8,581 nt of DNA from Ignavibacteriales bacterium (GTDB taxonomy: Bacteria > Bacteroidota > Ignavibacteria > Ignavibacteriales > Melioribacteraceae). Position 1 is the first letter of the stretch, and each line of letters begins with the position of its first letter. This document shows positions 5,944 to 8,581 of the stretch, one piece after another. The translations under genes and the position numbers were made by a program. Location: NCBI GenBank assembly GCA_016929735.1, contig JAFGID010000122.1, positions 1-8,581 on the forward strand. Reading direction: 5' to 3'. The notes below the pieces were generated by a model. The model did no database searches and had not been told where the DNA came from. It was given only the letters and a program-made list of their open reading frames with translations.

Positions 5944-6806
5944 ACACTACCAGAAAGTACAATTAGTAAAACACCCGTGAACATCAAAGTTGCACCAACC
6001 ATTCTTTGTTTAATATTTTTCTCACCCAGATAAATATGACCAAGAAAAACTGAGATTAATCCTGACAATCTTTTCAAAGCAACCACATAAGCAACCAACG
6101 TCATCGAAAGTGCTAGCATATGAAATATGAACGAAAAAGCAGAAAAGGAACTCACCGCCAGTAAATGATTTTTCTTTGCAAATATCAGTTTCCAGTTATT
6201 TTTTTTCTGTGCTTTTAATACAATTGATAAAGTAATGAAAATAAATGCATTCACAAAGGCAATATGCTGCAACACAGATGAATTTGTTATTGATATTTTA
6301 TCGAAGTTGGCAGATATACTCCAAATAAAAGCAACAACTAACATATATCTCGTTCCTTTGTTTTTTAACAAGGATTTAAAAGGTTCAAAGATATTCTTAC
6401 CCTTTAAATCAATATTAAGAGTATATGAACCTATAACAATGATTATTACACCAATTAATCCCATAGTATTCGGAAATTCACCAACCATTATTGGACTTGT
6501 AACTAATAAAAACAAAGGAGTAAAACTCAACATTGGCATAACTTCGGAAATATCACCTTTCGAAATTGCACGCATAAAGATTATGGTCGCTGCAAGATTT
6601 ATAATTCCCGAACCAGAAACACCTATAAAAAAGTTTGTGTTAAATTTAAGTTCGATAAAAAAAATGAAAGGAGTAAAAAACAGAAACGGGACAAAATTAT
6701 TTGCCCAAGAAAGTACTATTGGTTCGACATCTCTTGATGTTATTTTAGCAAATAAACTTTTAAATCCTTCGGAAACAGGATTTAATAATGCAAATAATAT
6801 CCACAT
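5940..6806 (-). CDS. EamA/DMT-superfamily membrane transporter
   Basis: A 288-residue protein of the drug/metabolite transporter superfamily, predicted in the inner membrane with about ten hydrophobic segments in two related halves. The half-repeat is visible: RAISKGDISEVMPMLSFTPL leading to GE at 109-110 and a long glycine-rich helix (115-131), and again YVVALKRLSGLISVFLGHIY leading to GE at 261-262 and helix 268-286. Both match the EamA pattern at the end of each domain. The substrate cannot be told: members move amino acids, purines, sugars or other metabolites. The ATG at 6806-6804 is preceded by an in-frame stop six codons upstream and a weak AGAAG. It lies 42 bases downstream of nth on the same strand. 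Its TAG overlaps the gatA TAA on the other strand, so no terminator fits between the two genes. Confidence 0.88.
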   Translation of the reverse strand: MWILFALLNPVSEGFKSLFAKITSRDVEPIVLSWANNFVPFLFFTPFIFFIELKFNTNFFIGVSGSGIINLAATIIFMRAISKGDISEVMPMLSFTPLFLLVTSPIMVGEFPNTMGLIGVIIIVIGSYTLNIDLKGKNIFEPFKSLLKNKGTRYMLVVAFIWSISANFDKISITNSSVLQHIAFVNAFIFITLSIVLKAQKKNNWKLIFAKKNHLLAVSSFSAFSFIFHMLALSMTLVAYVVALKRLSGLISVFLGHIYLGEKNIKQRMVGATLMFTGVLLIVLSGSV

Positions 6807-6812
6807 TTCTTC

Positions 6813-6839
6813 TAATGCTTAATGAAATAAAGCTTAATG
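6813..6839. repeat. Short direct repeat between nth and the transporter gene
   Basis: TAATGCTTAATG (6813-6824) and TAAAGCTTAATG (6828-6839) match at 11 of 12 positions with a 15-base period, in the 42-base gap just before the transporter start. It could be a small operator or an accident of AT-rich sequence. Confidence 0.3.
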
Positions 6840-6848
6840 GTTAAGTTT

Positions 6849-7550
6849 TTAGATGTTATCTAACAACATGAAATTATTTTCTTTTATTTTTAATGCAATA
6901 TCGGTTTTATTTTCAAATTCACATATTTTAAGAATAGGACACTTATTGCAAATTGGATTACTAGGTTTACAGTATTCCCTGCCCAATCTTATCAGATTTG
7001 TATGGAAAGAATGAGAAATACCCTCAGGTAAATTTTCGTTTATTGCATAATATGACCTTTCAGGAGTTGAAGTGCTAACAAGTCCGATTCGATTCAAAGT
7101 TCTATGAACATGCGTATCAACGGGACAGACATTTCTATTCAAAGAAAACAATAAAACGCAAGATGCAGTTTTAACACCTATGCCTTTTATTTTTGTCAAT
7201 TCTTCAATTATTTTCTCATTCGTAAAGTTTTTAATAAAGTCTAAAGATACTTTACCATATTTTTTATTTAATTCTGATACTAAAGTTTTGATTGTTTTTG
7301 ATTTTTGTTCAGCAAGTCCTGCAACTTTAATTACTCTTTCAATTTTTCGTCTATCTTCTTTTAATAATAAAGTCCAATCAGAATATTTTGCTTTTAAGTT
7401 TTTATAGGCTTGATACGAGTTTTTATCGTTTGTATTTTGTGATAGAATTGTTGCCAGCAATAAATCAAGCGGTTTGGAATTTTTTCTTTTCGGAATACCA
7501 AATTGTTTTTTCAACAATAAATCTATTTTTATAATCTTTTTGTTTATCAT
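6849..7550 (-). CDS. nth: Endonuclease III-like HhH-GPD DNA glycosylase with [4Fe-4S] cluster
   Basis: A base-excision repair enzyme that removes oxidised pyrimidines and cuts the abasic site. The 233 residues contain PLDLLLATILSQNTNDKN (27-44, with the base-flipping Gln38), the helix-hairpin-helix LTKIKGIGVKTASCV (118-132) with catalytic Lys127, and CPVDTHVHRTLNRIGL with catalytic Asp145. The Lys-Asp spacing of 18 equals that of Lys120 and Asp138 in E. coli Nth. The cluster ligands C194-x6-C201-x2-C204-x5-C210 fit the classical pattern exactly. Lys in the hairpin points to a bifunctional Nth-type glycosylase, not MutY. The C-terminus extends about 23 residues beyond the cluster. ATG 7550-7548 has no visible Shine-Dalgarno site and an in-frame stop shortly upstream. 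It lies 23 bases after the carboxylase-like gene, probably cotranscribed. Exact substrate range is not visible. Confidence 0.93.
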   Translation of the reverse strand: MINKKIIKIDLLLKKQFGIPKRKNSKPLDLLLATILSQNTNDKNSYQAYKNLKAKYSDWTLLLKEDRRKIERVIKVAGLAEQKSKTIKTLVSELNKKYGKVSLDFIKNFTNEKIIEELTKIKGIGVKTASCVLLFSLNRNVCPVDTHVHRTLNRIGLVSTSTPERSYYAINENLPEGISHSFHTNLIRLGREYCKPSNPICNKCPILKICEFENKTDIALKIKENNFMLLDNI

Positions 7551-7573
7551 AATAATTTAATAAATACAAAAAA

Positions 7574-8581
7574 CTATTTTTTACTATCATCAATTTGCAT
7601 TATTACATCCCCCTTCTGAACCTCTGATGTATGCTCAATTAATATATTAACAACCTTACCTGTAAATTCAGACAATATCTCTTCAGTCCCATAGTTTGTA
7701 AAAACATATGCCAATCGTTGTCCTTTTTTCACTTTATCATTTAGTTTAACAGGTGGTTCTGGATTTAGATACCCAAGAGAATAAAATATCTTTCCTCTTG
7801 CTTTAACTTTTACTAATTTATATTTCTTATCATCAATCAGTGTTGGTTTTTTCTTTTCTTCCTTTTTAGGTTCCGCTGTTTCTGTTGATTTAATTGTTGT
7901 GGCTTGTTTCTTCACTCTTTCCAATTCATCAAAAAATCTTTGTTTCGCAACACCCGATTTGTAATCTCTGTACTGTCTGTCGTGCATAGCAAGTTCAAAT
8001 AATTCTTCTTCATCTGTTCCGAATTCCCATTTTTTATCTACCATTTCTTTTTTGTACGTTTCCAACGCATCGGGAAATGCATCTTGCGGAACACCCTGAT
8101 AAAATTCTTTTCCTTCCTGTTTGGCGATTTCAATAATCTCAGGTGCTAACGGTCCTGGCAGCTGCCCTGCAGTTCCAAGAATCATATTCCAACTATTATT
8201 ATCAATTATTGTATACCTTTCTTTCCCTTGAACCATTTGCAAAATATTCATCAGTGCAATATTTTTTACATATTGGCTAAATGGAGTAACAAGTGGCGGA
8301 TACCCAAGTTTTGGCCAGATGTAACCCACTTCTTCAAATAACCAGACCAACATTTCATCTTCGCTTTTTTCCGGTTGATTGTTTGCCTTTAATGAATTAT
8401 TAATGCTATTATGAGCACCTTTCAAATCAGCCATTAGACTTCCCATCATTCCACCCGGCAATCCTGAACCAACTAAGAGTGATGACATTTGCTTATTCTT
8501 TGGGTCAATAAAATACCCAAGGAAATCATCTATGAATGATTGTGTAAGTCTTCTTGCTTCCATATAAGCATTCATATTTAT
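7574..8581 (-). CDS. PycB/OadA-like carboxyltransferase, C-terminal part, with a biotin-carrier-like domain lacking the biotin lysine
   Basis: The frame is open to the right edge (ATA AAT before the ATG at 8575-8573), and the catalytic TIM barrel of this family is missing, so this is surely the 3' part of a longer gene. Numbering from that ATG, residues 1-210 resemble the conserved PYC/OADA region: RRLTQSFIDDFLGYF, GLPGGMMGSLMADLK (38-52), LGYPPLVTPFSQYV (90-103), GKERYT and LPGPLAPEI. A charged Lys/Glu/Thr/Pro linker spans about 222-250. Residues 251-330 match a biotinyl/lipoyl fold (KVKARGKIFYS, LNDKVKKGQRLAYVF, EFTGKVVNILIE, VQKGDVIMQID), but where AMKM should be the sequence is TNYG, so Tyr295 replaces the biotinylated Lys. 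Family members are pyruvate carboxylase subunit B, oxaloacetate decarboxylase alpha or transcarboxylase 5S. If active, this one may rely on a separate biotin carrier. It heads a minus-strand cluster with nth and the transporter. Confidence 0.82.
   Translation of the reverse strand: MNMNAYMEARRLTQSFIDDFLGYFIDPKNKQMSSLLVGSGLPGGMMGSLMADLKGAHNSINNSLKANNQPEKSEDEMLVWLFEEVGYIWPKLGYPPLVTPFSQYVKNIALMNILQMVQGKERYTIIDNNSWNMILGTAGQLPGPLAPEIIEIAKQEGKEFYQGVPQDAFPDALETYKKEMVDKKWEFGTDEEELFELAMHDRQYRDYKSGVAKQRFFDELERVKKQATTIKSTETAEPKKEEKKKPTLIDDKKYKLVKVKARGKIFYSLGYLNPEPPVKLNDKVKKGQRLAYVFTNYGTEEILSEFTGKVVNILIEHTSEVQKGDVIMQIDDSKK

Noticed and set aside
6235..6822. Plus-strand open frame of 195 codons
   Set aside because: Antisense to the EamA transporter, which has family motifs and two matching half-repeats. 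The plus-strand product shows no recognisable domain and has no good ribosome-binding site.
7568..7582. A6/T6 inverted repeat across the end of the carboxylase-like gene as terminator
   Set aside because: The stem is six A:T pairs only and includes the stop codon, with no GC pairs. nth follows after 23 bases on the same strand, so termination here is unlikely.
7574..8575. Reading the right-edge gene as a complete 333-residue protein starting at ATG 8575
   Set aside because: The frame continues open to the window edge, no ribosome-binding site can be seen, and the protein would begin in the middle of the conserved carboxylase region with the catalytic barrel missing.

Overview
The window is strongly AT-rich and gene-dense. 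It reads as an ordinary bacterial chromosome segment of housekeeping genes, with one partial, divergent carboxylase-type gene at the right edge and one partial secreted protein at the left edge. No tRNA, rRNA, CRISPR array, insertion sequence or phage gene was seen. The lineage fits the FCB group (Bacteroidota/Chlorobiota/Ignavibacteriota). Reasons are the separate purS and purQ genes, the short pyruvoyl-type Psd, a Tat protein of the FGxKKIPELARG type, low GC and signal peptides ending in A|Q. Several genes have clear Shine-Dalgarno sites, which are uncommon in Bacteroidia, so I lean towards Ignavibacteriota or a relative. This placement is inference, not proof.

Layout. Positions 1-244 (minus) hold the N-terminus of an exported protein of unknown function. 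Positions 245-808 are a 564-base non-coding stretch with a possible leader ORF (308-334) and several AT-rich inverted repeats. Positions 809-1734 (minus) are the ybaB-recR pair, coupled by a TTGA overlap. A 135-base divergent promoter region (1735-1869) separates it from a tightly packed plus-strand cluster, 1870-5943: psd, pssA, purS, purQ, tatA, gatA. The minus-strand cluster 8581-5940 runs towards it: a PycB/OadA-like carboxyltransferase (5' end outside the window), an Nth-type endonuclease III and an EamA-type transporter. The two clusters meet with overlapping stop codons (5940-5943).

Functionally, pssA and psd together make phosphatidylethanolamine from CDP-diacylglycerol and serine. 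PurS and PurQ are the small and glutaminase subunits of three-part FGAM synthase (PurL is not here). TatA is the pore component of twin-arginine export. GatA is the amidase subunit of the Glu-tRNA(Gln) amidotransferase (GatB and GatC are not here). RecR with YbaB belongs to recombinational repair and nucleoid binding, and Nth to base excision repair.

The point most worth a second look is the right-edge carboxylase-like protein. Its C-terminal domain looks like a biotin carrier fold but has Tyr where the biotinylated Lys should be, and its conserved GGxx(T/S)N loop is altered to GGMMGS. I found no evidence of a wholly new multi-gene system.
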